Source: Chrysomallon squamiferum
Lineage: Eukaryota; Mollusca; Gastropoda; Neomphalida; Peltospiridae
Direction of reading: 5' to 3'
Length of the DNA stretch: 10,000 bases
Assembly (NCBI GenBank): GCA_012295275.1
Contig: CM022673.1
Location: 9,205,788 to 9,215,787 of the forward strand
In this document: piece after piece, positions 1 to 8,081 of the stretch
Position numbering within the stretch: the first letter of the stretch is position 1
How the letters are laid out: each line of letters starts with the position of its first letter
Program-made: the position numbers and the translations under genes
The notes under the pieces: generated by a model
Database searches by the model: none
Told to the model about the DNA's origin: nothing
The model's input: the letters and a program-made list of their open reading frames with translations, nothing else

Positions 1-12
1 ACACACACACAC
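1..12. repeat. (AC)n microsatellite, clipped by window edge
   Basis: Six AC units begin the window and are followed directly by TGTG. The array is probably longer to the left, outside the window. Confidence 0.8.
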
Positions 13-330
13 TGTGATACTCTCGCAACTGTTACTACAAATCACGCTGTATGAAAACGCACATCAGACTTGATTTACCAATAACTGTTCGTCCAGAGAG
101 CAAAAGTATCGCCCAGCTTGCATGCTTGTTTAGGCCATTGCAGTGCGGGTCGGTGCTCGAAAATAAGAAATCATCGTCATCCGTGGTAAAAGTCATTGCA
201 GAATAACACTGAATTACAAGTCTCATTTGTTAACAATGTGTCGGAGCCAAGTGGGTATGTGCAGAAATTAATAACCAGAAACAACTGAGTTGATATATCC
301 TTGGTTAATTAGTTTTCCTAAATTGACTTA
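13..330. other. complex single-copy sequence, no gene seen
   Basis: This stretch has ordinary base complexity, unlike the simple repeats that follow. A 63-codon minus-strand frame lies inside it but resembles no protein I know. A perfect 10-bp palindrome TTGTTAACAA at 227-236 joins two Sox-like half sites, ACAAAT-type and ACAATG-type, in opposite orientation; GTTAAC is also an HNF1-type half site. The block could be regulatory or simply unique intergenic DNA. Confidence 0.35.
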
Positions 331-830
331 GAAACGTTAAGAAAAAATAAAATAAAGAACAACTGCATGTAATTTCAAAGTATCTGGAAGGGAAATGATG
401 TAAAATGATGAGTTGTGAATAACGAAATTTTGATACTTTACATTAACGGGATTTTTTTTTTTGTTTTTTTGTTTTGTTTTGTTTTTTTCGTTTTAGATAT
501 AGATATAAAAAGAAAGATGTCATGAAGGCAAGATTGTTATGTCTTGCATCGTAATGAAAGAAAAAAAAATAAAGATAAGGGGGGAACTGTTTTTAATTTC
601 GCACTGAAGGATGTTTATTATGTTTCTCTTCTTTTTTTTTTTTTTTGAGGGGTTTGTTGTTTCTGTGTGTTTTTAAAAAAAAAAAAAAACAAGATTCAAC
701 CCTTTATTACACTTATATGAATATTTTTTGGTTAACTGAAGTAGAAATTGATAAATGAAATTTTTAAAACAAGATGAAACAAAACCAAAAAAATAAATAA
801 AAATCGTTCACCAACATTCTGGCTACAAGT
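331..830. other. AT-rich spacer with homopolymer tracts, no gene
   Basis: I see no gene here. From 452 to 488 there is a T tract broken by single G residues. A T15 tract at 632-646 and an A15 tract at 675-689 are separated by 28 bases and could pair as a hairpin. Several AATAAA-like strings occur (for example near 345), but none sits behind a recognisable gene, so I do not call a polyadenylation site. Confidence 0.6.
632..689. repeat. T15 / A15 inverted homopolymer pair
   Basis: T15 (632-646) and A15 (675-689) are complementary and enclose a 28-base G/T-rich spacer. Homopolymer slippage alone explains both tracts; the inverted arrangement may be chance. Confidence 0.6.
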
Positions 831-1555
831 TCGAGTCGATCACCCTGGAATTGAGTTTGCTAGATGATTTTCTCGCGATTTCTCGCAACTAATGAGAAAA
901 CAAGCAGTGCAAAGACCAGGGCCGCCATTTGCAAAAACCCCACACAACTGCAATAAAATCCAAAATTGAATTTTTTCGCCGAACGAAAAGACTTTCCGAA
1001 TCTGTGTTCGATGGACCCAAGTTTTTTCAAGCGCGAGAGACAATTTAATTCCAGGCTTGCCTCTAATAAGACGGAAAATTCGCCTCGTAATGAAGGTGAT
1101 TGATATTCTCGCTGCTAAACGCTGCACGTACATTGCATGCTTGGCTGAACTTAGTAAAGTTCTTGATGCATTTCGCGTCTTCTGTAATTATTTTTGCGAT
1201 GGGCTTCTTCGTTATTTGCCCGAGGTTTCCAAATTTTTCGCTCTCATTTTTTCTTAGGAGACAATCTATCTTCGTTTTGAACCTTTTTAACGTGACACTA
1301 TCGATAATAAAATAATCGCCCGCAGCATTTGGTTCTCATTTCGTTTGGGAGATATTTTTTATCGAGCCAACCTTATAGACGAGAAGTAATTGATAGTCGT
1401 TTTATGCTCCCATTTTACAATCAGCGTGCGTAGTTAGACGCTTAAATCTATCTTGATCAATGCAAATCGAAGTTCTGCAAATAATTACACTCTCCCTCTC
1501 TCTGATCGGTCTGCAAATAAATTATGGGCCAACAGCCAAAGATGGCACATTGTAT
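830..1555. promoter_or_regulatory. candidate conserved non-coding block with POU/homeodomain-type motifs
   Basis: About 700 bases of complex sequence lie between AT-rich flanks. Visible motifs include a Pbx/Hox-type TGATTGAT at 1097-1104, TATCGATA at 1299-1306 (identical to the insect DREF core), an exact octamer ATGCAAAT at 1460-1467, TGCAAATAATTA at 1476-1487 and TGCAAATAAATTA at 1512-1524. Open frames of 97 codons on the minus strand (840-1133) and 66 and 71 codons on the plus strand (1057-1257, 1100-1315) overlap each other. None gives a recognisable domain, so I do not call them genes. The motif names are matches to known consensus sequences only. An enhancer is my inference; unrecognised exons or old transposon sequence remain possible. 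Confidence 0.4.
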
Positions 1556-1905
1556 AGAAATTTGGCTGATTACATCTCTGTTTGATGAAGTCAAGACCAT
1601 ACGATAGTAGCCTTTTCTCTTTTTTTATTTTCCTCTCAAACTAAACGACAGTTTTACGAAAATAGATTATCCATTTTACTCGTAATTAAAAAAAAAAAAA
1701 GAAAAAAAAAAAAATGGAAATTGTATATAAATTATTATATAATGGAATTATTTCTGATACGGTATTATCTCTAGTTTGGTGAGTCTGGTCATTTTGATAG
1801 TAGCACTTTATTTTTTTATTTTTTTATTTTTATTTTTGTTCCTTTTAACTGAATGCCAGTTTTTCGAAAATGGATTATTCACTTTATTTATTATTCAAAA
1901 TAGGA
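1556..1905 (+). repeat. diverged tandem duplication, offset about 192-208 bp
   Basis: Two copies follow each other. Paired landmarks are GATAGTAG at 1603 and 1795 (offset 192) and CAGTTTT(A/T)CGAAAAT near 1649 and 1857 (offset 208); the offset change comes from extra T-rich sequence in copy two. Over about 48 aligned bases around the second landmark I count roughly 11 mismatches. The copies also share TTTG(A/G)TGA-type sequence at about 1581 and 1775 and CTGAT near their starts. Copy one ends in two A13 runs (1688-1700 and 1702-1714). Weak similarity continues after 2030, so a third, badly decayed unit is possible. This may be an old satellite-like repeat or a local duplication. Confidence 0.6.
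1688..1714 (+). repeat. poly(A) tract, A13-G-A13
   Basis: Two A13 runs are separated by a single G. They lie in the spacer of the tandem duplication. A poly(A) stretch can mark the 3' end of a retroposed copy, but no element body or target-site duplication is visible upstream, so slippage is enough to explain it. Confidence 0.7.
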
Positions 1906-2582
1906 ATAAATCGTTCTATATCTGATGTGATTTGAACTGAAATAATTCCTCCTTCTTCGTCTGCTTTTTTTTCTAATTATTATTATTAGTAGTAGTAGCA
2001 TTATTAATATTATTAGTATTAATACTGTAGTTTTTAAGAAGTCAGTTTATTTTTACTAAAAAATTAAAGTCAAATATGATTATCTCATTACTATAACGAT
2101 TACTGATTAACTTATGTTCAAGTTTCATTAGTAACCCTTCGTTTATTTCTTTTTATTTATTTATTATCTTTTTAGTTCTTGTTTTCTCTTTTTCTTCACA
2201 AGGAGGCTGTTTTAACAAGATAGGTGATTTTGAAGTGATTTTTTTTGTTGTATATAAATACAATTTATCATTAATTATAGTATTTTTATATGACACCACC
2301 ATACATTTTTTTTAAATTTATTTATTTATGTTTTTTGTTTGTTTGTTTGTTTTTTAAAAATGTTTTCAATCAAATCACTATTTCAAAAACATAACCCAGT
2401 CTTTCCTTTTTATTTATTTACAAAAAAATTCAATATTTTTCACAAGATTTTTCACTTCAGTTTAATTATATATATAGTTTATTTTGTTTCTTACAATTTT
2501 ATCAGATTTAATTACATGTTTTTGTTGGAATTATTGACTGATTACTTTTTTCAGTGTATTAGGTGCTGTTGAATTTTGTTTA

Positions 2583-2586
<4 letters not shown>
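1906..2586. other. AT-rich spacer with short simple repeats, no gene
   Basis: I see no gene. The stretch includes a TTA/GTA run around 1976-2023 and a TTTA run passing into GTTT repeats at about 2318-2352. A 77-codon frame at 2339-2572 is mostly Phe, Ile and Tyr, which is what T-rich DNA gives in any frame. Confidence 0.6.
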
Positions 2587-2587
<1 letters not shown>

Positions 2588-2626
<39 letters not shown>

Positions 2627-2730
2627 TGTAATAGTAATAGTAATAAAAGTAGTACTAGTAGCAGCAGCAGTAACAGCAGCAGTAACAGCAGTAGTAATAA
2701 TAGTAGAAGAAGTAGATGTTGTAGTAGAGC
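2588..2730 (+). repeat. (ATT)n passing into mixed AGT/AGC/AAT trinucleotide tract
   Basis: ATT units run nearly perfectly from 2588 to 2624. They are followed to about 2730 by mixed trinucleotides: TAATAG, AGT, AGC, AAC and AGA. The 66-codon frame through it reads as poly-Ile then Asn/Ser/Arg runs, a typical translation of triplet repeat and not a protein. The phase of three is largely kept across the whole tract, which suggests that a single triplet array diversified by point mutation. Confidence 0.85.
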
Positions 2731-2778
2731 ATTTTACAAATTGTTTTCTAGCGGATGTTTGAAGTGTAATATTTAAGA

Positions 2779-2780
<2 letters not shown>

Positions 2781-2815
<35 letters not shown>

Positions 2816-2816
2816 A
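2781..2816 (+). repeat. (TATC)9 microsatellite with decayed right flank
   Basis: Nine near-perfect TATC units are followed to about 2850 by interrupted TATC/TGTC/TGAC units. The right side looks like the older, mutated part of the same array. Confidence 0.9.
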
Positions 2817-2852
2817 TGTTTACTTATCTATCTGTCTGACTAACTGTCTGTG

Positions 2853-3002
2853 TTATTCTATCTCCTATATCATTTTTCATTCTTATTTATTTATTTATTT
2901 ATTTTTGTTACTGCTGTTGTTGTGTTTATTCTGTCTCCTATATCATTTTATTTTCTTATTTATTTATTTATTTATTTATTTTTGTTACTGCTATTGTTGT
3001 TT
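2853..3002 (+). repeat. 73/77-bp tandem direct duplication containing (TTTA)n
   Basis: Unit one (2853-2925) and unit two (2926-3002) share TTATTCT(A/G)TCTCCTATATC, a TTTA array and then TTGTTACTGCT(G/A)TTGTTG. Unit two has one extra TTTA step, so the offset changes from 73 to 77 across the array. Very few substitutions separate the copies outside the array, so the duplication looks recent. Confidence 0.85.
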
Positions 3003-3004
3003 AA

Positions 3005-3590
3005 TTTTCCTTTAAGAAAAACGAATTTCTGTTTCGCCGTACGTGACGAGACAGAAATGATTTTCTCACTTTGAAACGTAATTTATGATCTCTCAGTTTA
3101 CTCAACCCTGTTTTAATTTCCTTACACGAATGCACTCTTGTGTATATTTGTTTAATTAATTATTTACTCCAATTAACAACGCCGGCTTGTAAAACTTTTT
3201 GGGGTGCATGATTCCTCATAATCGTCTTCGGTAATGAAAGTCGTAACATCACGACAAGGTAACGAAAAGTTTAATTATTAATTCGAACGTCTTCCTTAAT
3301 AATAATACGTGTGATAATTATCGCTCGTTCTGGTGACAGTGAAAGTAATTACAGCTTACATGCAAAGACATCCAGTGTAATGTGCGTTTCGTCATCGATT
3401 TTGCGGAAGTCGTATGGAACAAATGTCGTGCAGTGACCAAAAACCAAACCAGGAGCGTTATCGGTATTTGGAATGGGAAATGTGTGGTTTCTGTCTTGTG
3501 TCCAGAATTTCTAATGTCTGAAATGGAAAGAGAATTTAACTGTGAAAAGCATATTATAAATAGGATTTTCGTTTATATGTTTGAATCTGT
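3005..3590. promoter_or_regulatory. candidate regulatory block rich in TAATTA-type sites
   Basis: This is complex sequence between two repeat fields. It holds several homeodomain-type cores: TTTAATTAATTA at 3151-3162, CAATTAAC near 3170, TTAATTATTAATT at 3271-3283, the palindrome GATAATTATC at 3313-3322 and TAATTA at 3346-3351. A Meis/TGIF-type TGACAG lies at 3334-3339. TAATTA is common by chance in AT-rich DNA, so the density is suggestive only. A plus-strand frame stays open from about 3349 into the TC array, but its upstream end has no ATG, it runs into dipeptide repeat and matches nothing I know. Confidence 0.35.
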
Positions 3591-3594
3591 ACAG

Positions 3595-3699
<105 letters not shown>

Positions 3700-3797
3700 G
3701 TATGCGTGTGTATCTATGTCTCCCTCTCTTTCTCACTCTAAATTTTATTCTCTTTTGCCTTTCCCTTTTTCTCCTTCTGTATCTCTCAACAAAACGA

Positions 3798-4160
3798 TAT
3801 AGTGATTATGACAAAATAATTCAAAGCAGTAAAATGTACAATGCAGTATTACGCAAAACAGCATTATACAGTTCAGTAAAGTAAAGTTGATTACCGATAA
3901 ATAAAATGCATGTTTCAACATCATAAAGTGCAAATCCCTTCAGTACAGTATGAGAGAAAGTTAAATAATAAAACAATACTGTACAATACTATTTAACAAA
4001 AAAAAAAAAAAGTATTCAACACAATAAAGTTTATATCAGTGCAATATGTTATACAATTGTCTACAACACAATACAACACTCCATCTCTTCTCAACTCAAT
4101 ACTTCAGTACTGAACAGCAGAGTACAATACAAATTAATACAACGTAATATATACAATGCA
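3798..4160 (+). repeat. degenerate ACAATAC / CAGTA-rich low-complexity tract
   Basis: Short variants of TACAAT, CAGTA and AATACAAC recur throughout, for example CAGTACAGTATGAG near 3940, CAATACTGTACAATACT near 3975, CAACACAATACAACAC near 4065 and AGTACAATACAA near 4121. The plus strand is poor in G. An A14 run lies at 3998-4011 and a 12-bp palindrome TTCAGTACTGAA at 4103-4114. No clean period is visible, so this is best read as an old, decayed short tandem repeat. No gene is present. Confidence 0.5.
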
Positions 4161-4489
4161 TTTACGTAGAATTAAATCAGTTTTATCTACGGATAAATGA
4201 ATGATAAAGAACAACAGTATGGACTGATGAGACCATTATTTCATTTAAAGTGTACACGTTAACAAGAACAGAAGTTTATTTACACTCAGCTTGGTCTGGA
4301 TCATGCATAATGAATTGAATAAACGATATCTTATTCATCTTTCAGCTAACAGACACACATACACACAAACTGAATAACTGTCAAGAAACATTTAGTACGA
4401 AGCTGTCACGATAAACGAACACAATAGAAAAAAAAAAAAACACCAGAGAAACTTCTTTTTTTTTTGAAATTTTTATTATGATTTATCTA
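4161..4489. other. AT-rich spacer, no gene
   Basis: I see no gene. Notable items are a short CACACATACACACA run near 4352, an A13 run at 4428-4440 and a T10 run at 4456-4465. A TTCATCTTTCAG string ending at 4345 looks like a splice acceptor, but no coding sequence follows. Confidence 0.55.
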
Positions 4490-4810
4490 TTATGACAAGC
4501 GCCAACGATGCAAGTTTTAATCCTTGTGGTTATTTTTCGTCTTTGCAGTCGAACAGGGAACTACGCGCATACCTGCAATATTAGCATGTTTTCATTGATT
4601 GCAGGCAGAACTATGTATTATTTTTATTTAAAAGAACACGGGGCAGATTTAATAGGCATAAACGAACTTGTTGTAAAGGGCAATAAATTACAATCTTCGT
4701 TATAGGATACGCGTGTCACATTCGAGGCTCAGGTCACGGATGAAAGACGCGGCATTCTACGAGGCAGAAATCAAACCAATTCAAATTATAATCAGGTACC
4801 CCATAACATT
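4490..4810. promoter_or_regulatory. candidate non-coding element or unrecognised exon region
   Basis: This is a complex island between T/A-rich flanks. A pyrimidine-rich stretch ending in TTTGCAG at 4544-4550 resembles a 3' splice site. The 65-codon frame spanning it (4508-4705) contains no domain I recognise. Motifs include CATTGATTGCAGG near 4594 and CAATAAATTACAA near 4682, of Pbx- and AbdB/Cdx-like type. It could be a regulatory element, an untranslated exon or neutral unique DNA; I cannot decide from the sequence. Confidence 0.3.
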
Positions 4811-4841
4811 ATCGTAAACATTCTCACTTCGAAATTTAGGA

Positions 4842-5122
4842 TTTTTTTTTTTTTTTTTTTGTCCCTTCAACACTGACGACAAAAATCTTTTATTTTATTA
4901 TTATTTTTGTTGTTGTTCATAGTGGTGTGTGTGTGTGTGTATGCGTGTTAGAATCGTAACGACCTTTTTTTTTTATTATTCTTCTTCTTCTTCCTTTTTC
5001 TTTTTGATATTTTTTTTTTTTTTTTTTTATTTTTATTCTAACGGTCCGTTTTACCGTTGTTTATTTTCTATTTTCCATTTTTCATTATTTCCCTTATTTT
5101 TTTTTTTTTTTTTTTTTTTTTT
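4842..5122 (+). repeat. cluster of long poly(T) tracts with (GT)8 and CTT repeats
   Basis: The members are T19 at 4842-4860, (GT)8 at 4925-4940, T10 at 4965-4974, CTT units at 4981-4993, T19 at 5010-5028 and T26 at 5097-5122. The 80-codon frame at 4929-5171 is a Phe/Ser-rich translation of these tracts. All long runs here are T on the plus strand. Confidence 0.9.
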
Positions 5123-5580
5123 CTCCCCTTTCTTTGTCCTCACGAAAACGGACGAAATTTCACGGAATTAATAAAACTTCTGCCCCTCAGTCATTAATTA
5201 AAAAAAGATCTTAGTTAATAAGCAACCCGCTCAAGGAAAATCAAGCGACGTAACTTTGACTGAAAATTCACAAAATTCAGCGAAGCGAAAACACCAGGAT
5301 ATGAGTTTTAGGATTAAAAAAAAAAAAATTCGATATTACGAAGACGGGTATGATTAATGGCAACAAGACAATGATGTATACATTTAAAAGGGGGAAAAAA
5401 AGAATTTTGATATCTTTCGTCCATTTATTTTGTTGTTCCCTCATTGTTTATTTTGGTTTTTGTTTAATTAGAATATGTTTTTAATTAAATTGGATTATAG
5501 ATCAGTATTGTAGGTGACATATGAACGAGACTTGTTATATGAAGATGAAACATGATTGAAGCTATTTTAAGTGTAATGTT
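5123..5580. other. AT-rich single-copy spacer, no gene
   Basis: I see nothing coding. The first half (5140-5310) has moderate complexity, with ATTAATTAA near 5194 and several CG dinucleotides. An A13 run lies at 5316-5328. It may be ordinary intergenic DNA. Confidence 0.5.
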
Positions 5581-5604
5581 TTGTTTCTTTGTTCTATTAT
5601 ATTT

Positions 5605-5757
5605 TCTTTGTTTATTTATTTAGTTATTTGTTTGTTTGTTTTATTATTTATTAATTTATTTATTCATTCGTTTATTCATTCATTTATTCATTAGCTCATT
5701 TATATACATTTTATTTATGTAATTTATTTATTTAAAAAAACAACAACAAAAAAAAAC
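5605..5757 (+). repeat. TTTA/TTTG/ATTC tetranucleotide-rich tract
   Basis: TTTA units alternate with TTTG (near 5626-5640) and TTCA/TTCG units (near 5662-5695). The tract ends in an A-rich stretch of CAACAAC and A9 at about 5736-5757. The four-base phase suggests a single old TTTA array with substitutions. Confidence 0.75.
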
Positions 5758-5779
5758 TTTCACATTGTAGTTATTATTT

Positions 5780-5807
5780 TTGTTGTTGTTGTTGTTCTTC
5801 TTCTTTC
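5780..5807 (+). repeat. (TTG)n-(TTC)n compound microsatellite
   Basis: Five or six TTG units are followed by three TTC units, keeping the same three-base phase. Confidence 0.8.
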
Positions 5808-5861
5808 CTAAAAGGTATACGGTATTTGATGTTGACCCTTTTGGTTTATCTTTGTTTTAAG

Positions 5862-5862
<1 letters not shown>

Positions 5863-5921
<59 letters not shown>

Positions 5922-5954
5922 TTACTTTTTATTTATTTATTATTATTATTTATA
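5863..5954 (+). repeat. (TTA)19 microsatellite with TTTA/TTA tail
   Basis: Nineteen TTA units run perfectly from 5863 to 5919, followed by TTTA and TTA units to about 5954. The 71-codon frame across this tract reads as poly-Ile and is an artefact. Confidence 0.95.
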
Positions 5955-6008
5955 AAAAACAATTGTGGTATTTTCTTTTGGGGGATATGTGGGGGGTTTT
6001 GTTGTTTT

Positions 6009-6029
6009 TTATTATTATTATTATTATTA
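6009..6029 (+). repeat. (TTA)7 microsatellite
   Basis: Seven TTA units lie about 90 bases after the larger TTA array. A G-rich GGGGGATATGTGGGGGG segment lies between them. Confidence 0.9.
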
Positions 6030-6059
6030 TTTCGTTGTTGATTCATTTATTCTCGAAAT

Positions 6060-6419
6060 TTATAATCTTTAAAAAAAATGCAAATAAACACCTAATTACA
6101 TGAACTGACACATAATTACTGTAACCATTTCTTTTTATTATCATTATTCGTCATAATTTTGATCTTCTTCTTTTCTGTCTTGCTCCTCAAAATCATCTTC
6201 ATCATCAATCATCATCAGTGTCTTTCTCCTTCTAATTCATCTTCTTCACAATTTGTTTACAGCATCATCATAATTAATGTTGCTCTGTCTTCTTCATAAC
6301 TTGATTTCCCCTCCATCTACTTCGTTCTTTCTTCGTTGATTCAGGATATATATATCTTCTCTCTTTTTCTTTCTTTTTAAAGTTTTTTATTTTATGTTTC
6401 TTCTTTAAGTGTCCAAGGA
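6060..6419. other. pyrimidine-rich spacer with ATC/CTT runs, no gene
   Basis: From 6140 to 6300 the plus strand is rich in CTT, TCTTC and ATCATC units, resembling decayed triplet repeat. An exact octamer ATGCAAAT lies at 6078-6085. The rest has no visible structure and no gene. Confidence 0.55.
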
Positions 6420-6900
6420 ACATTTTGACACGAGCAAAGCAATTGAATCGATTCGTTAACCTATTTCTAAGAAATAAAAATTCAGTCTTGGGCTTCAGAG
6501 CGTCTCCTTAATGGCGATCCCTCGCCTTTGACCTTCGCTGATGACCCGTTCCTCCTTTGTCCAATGAAATTAAATGGACAGGAATGATTGGAAAATCGCC
6601 ATATTGCCATAATATATAGCCCGGACACCCGTCATTTGAATGTAATTAATACAGAGACGAAAACAACGAGGGGCGTAACCGGCCACGAGACCTCAGTTGA
6701 ATTTCTCTGTGAATCTTCTGCGTGGCTGCGTCCACCTCGGAGACGTCAATGAAATGCATTAGAGATGGCGCCCGGCGTCATCTGTCCAACCATGTCGACA
6801 TGCTGCCTTTCATACGACGTCGGAAACGGCTTCGTATTTTCCTTTAAAATATTACGTTAATTGTTCGTTTGATTCGGCTGAAAGGTTAAGTAACGTTTAG
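6420..6900. promoter_or_regulatory. CpG-rich candidate conserved element (enhancer, promoter or 5' exon)
   Basis: This block stands out for its higher GC and about 26 CpG dinucleotides between 6499 and 6836 by my count. Motif matches are: a DR1-like nuclear-receptor site at 6522-6534 (minus strand AGGTCAAAGGCGA), Sox-type CCTTTGT at 6554-6560, CCAAT at 6561-6565 with inverted ATTGG at 6587-6591, a YY1-type CGCCATATTG at 6597-6606, GACGTCA (CRE/ATF type) at 6742-6748, ATGGCG at 6765-6770, and palindromes CATGTCGACATG at 6791-6802 and CGACGTCG at 6815-6822. TGTCCA (6558-6563) and TGGACA (6575-6580) form a small inverted repeat. No frame of 60 codons exists. The longest start with a good context is a 31-codon frame at 6765-6860, which I do not call a gene. 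A regulatory role is inferred from composition and motif clustering. Confidence 0.5.
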
Positions 6901-7560
6901 CGATGTGTTTCCATCGCTATTCGTCGTTTCGGGATCAAGAAAATGAATCATTTGTTTTTTTGGAATCACTTTTTTGTCTTCTGTCTTGTGTCTTTCTGTT
7001 TGTATGTTCGACTGCCTTCGTGTTATCTCTGGGTACCTAACATTATTAAGAATCATAAGTTACAGACCTTTTTTGGTAATATAACAGCTATCAAAATTAA
7101 TAAATGACAAACAGTAATCAAAGATAAACAAGTGATATTTCTGAAGAAAAGTTTATTAAACAATTTTCAAAATCAAAACAGAAGTCAAATGATACTGGAA
7201 ATCAGAAATTAATAACAACATTAATGAAGCAAGGACTTTTTAAAACTGATCCTCTATGAATATATAATAAACACAAATATGAATAAAATATATTTTTTTA
7301 AAATGGATTAAATTCCCCACAAAAAACAACTAAATAATTGAAAATGGCATCGGAAATACATCAAATTCCAAAGAACCATTATTGGTGAAGAAATGTATGT
7401 ATTAATTCAGCTGAAGACAAATATTTATTCTAACAGTGACTACAAAAATTCATAGACAACTTTCATTTATAAACATTACTGTTTAAAATTTTATCATGAC
7501 TGAATAATCAAAGAAAAAAACAATTCAAACTATCAAACTAGTCCGTTATTCCAATTATAA
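6901..7560. other. AT-rich spacer, nothing recognised
   Basis: The plus strand becomes A-rich after about 7080. I see no repeat array, no RNA gene and no open frame worth naming. Old transposon remnants could be hidden here but I cannot identify any. Confidence 0.6.
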
Positions 7561-7910
7561 TTTTTGTTGTTGACAAAGGTAAACATTTATTATCTGTCGA
7601 TGGTTGATCGATTCCTTGGTTAATTGGCTCATTCATCGGCAGAGCGATATTTTCAGCAATCGACCGCGTGGTCATCCATTTGACCAATCATACACAAACT
7701 AACAAAGCAGCCTTTCGCCTGTAGTAAACGATTAGAGCCTATTAACGCCAATAACAAACAGTAATAATAATAATTGTATTCATTGTCTGGGGAAGTGAAT
7801 AACTTTATATACCGAGTGAAAATTTCTCCACGTTCTTGCTTTAACGATCTGAGAACTGTTTGAAACGTGCTCATTCTCAGTGAGGGTGTAAGTACGCCTG
7901 TCTTGGTAAC
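7561..7910. promoter_or_regulatory. candidate non-coding element with fork-head and CCAAT-type motifs
   Basis: This complex island follows a long AT-rich spacer. Motifs include a TCF/Sox-type ACAAAGG at 7573-7579, a fork-head-type GTAAACA at 7579-7585, TGATCGAT near 7605 and ACCAATCA near 7682. A donor-like GTAAGT lies at 7888-7893. A 73-codon minus-strand frame (7653-7874) crosses it but contains a Tyr run from a triplet repeat and has no recognisable domain, so I do not call a gene. Confidence 0.3.
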
Positions 7911-8081
7911 ATATAATTCAGCGGGTTTTAATGTAGAAATTAGTTATAATATTATAAGGATAACAACAACAAAATACGTAAGGATATATATATATGCTCC
8001 TAGAAACCATCTTTTTTACATCAAGTTGACTGAATATGCATACGTGTCAATCCTCAGAAGCCCTGGAGGTAAATCAAACTG

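Noticed and set aside
840-1133. 97-codon minus-strand open frame
   Set aside because: No recognisable domain, it overlaps plus-strand frames of similar quality, and the length is possible by chance. I kept the block as a regulatory candidate instead.
118-1143. Shared 11-mer TTGCATGCTTG at 118-128 and 1133-1143
   Set aside because: The flanks do not align, so it is most likely coincidence.
4508-4705. 65-codon plus-strand frame
   Set aside because: No domain or family likeness; the splice-acceptor-like site lies inside it, so even if an exon exists this start would be wrong.
4929-5171. 80-codon Phe/Ser-rich frame
   Set aside because: It is the translation of poly(T) and CTT repeats.
6765-6860. 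31-codon frame with G at -3 and +4 of its ATG
   Set aside because: Too short and without recognisable sequence; a start like this is expected by chance in a GC-rich segment. It would matter only if the block proves to be transcribed.
7653-7874. 73-codon minus-strand frame
   Set aside because: It contains a Tyr run from a small triplet repeat and has no domain; no support for coding.
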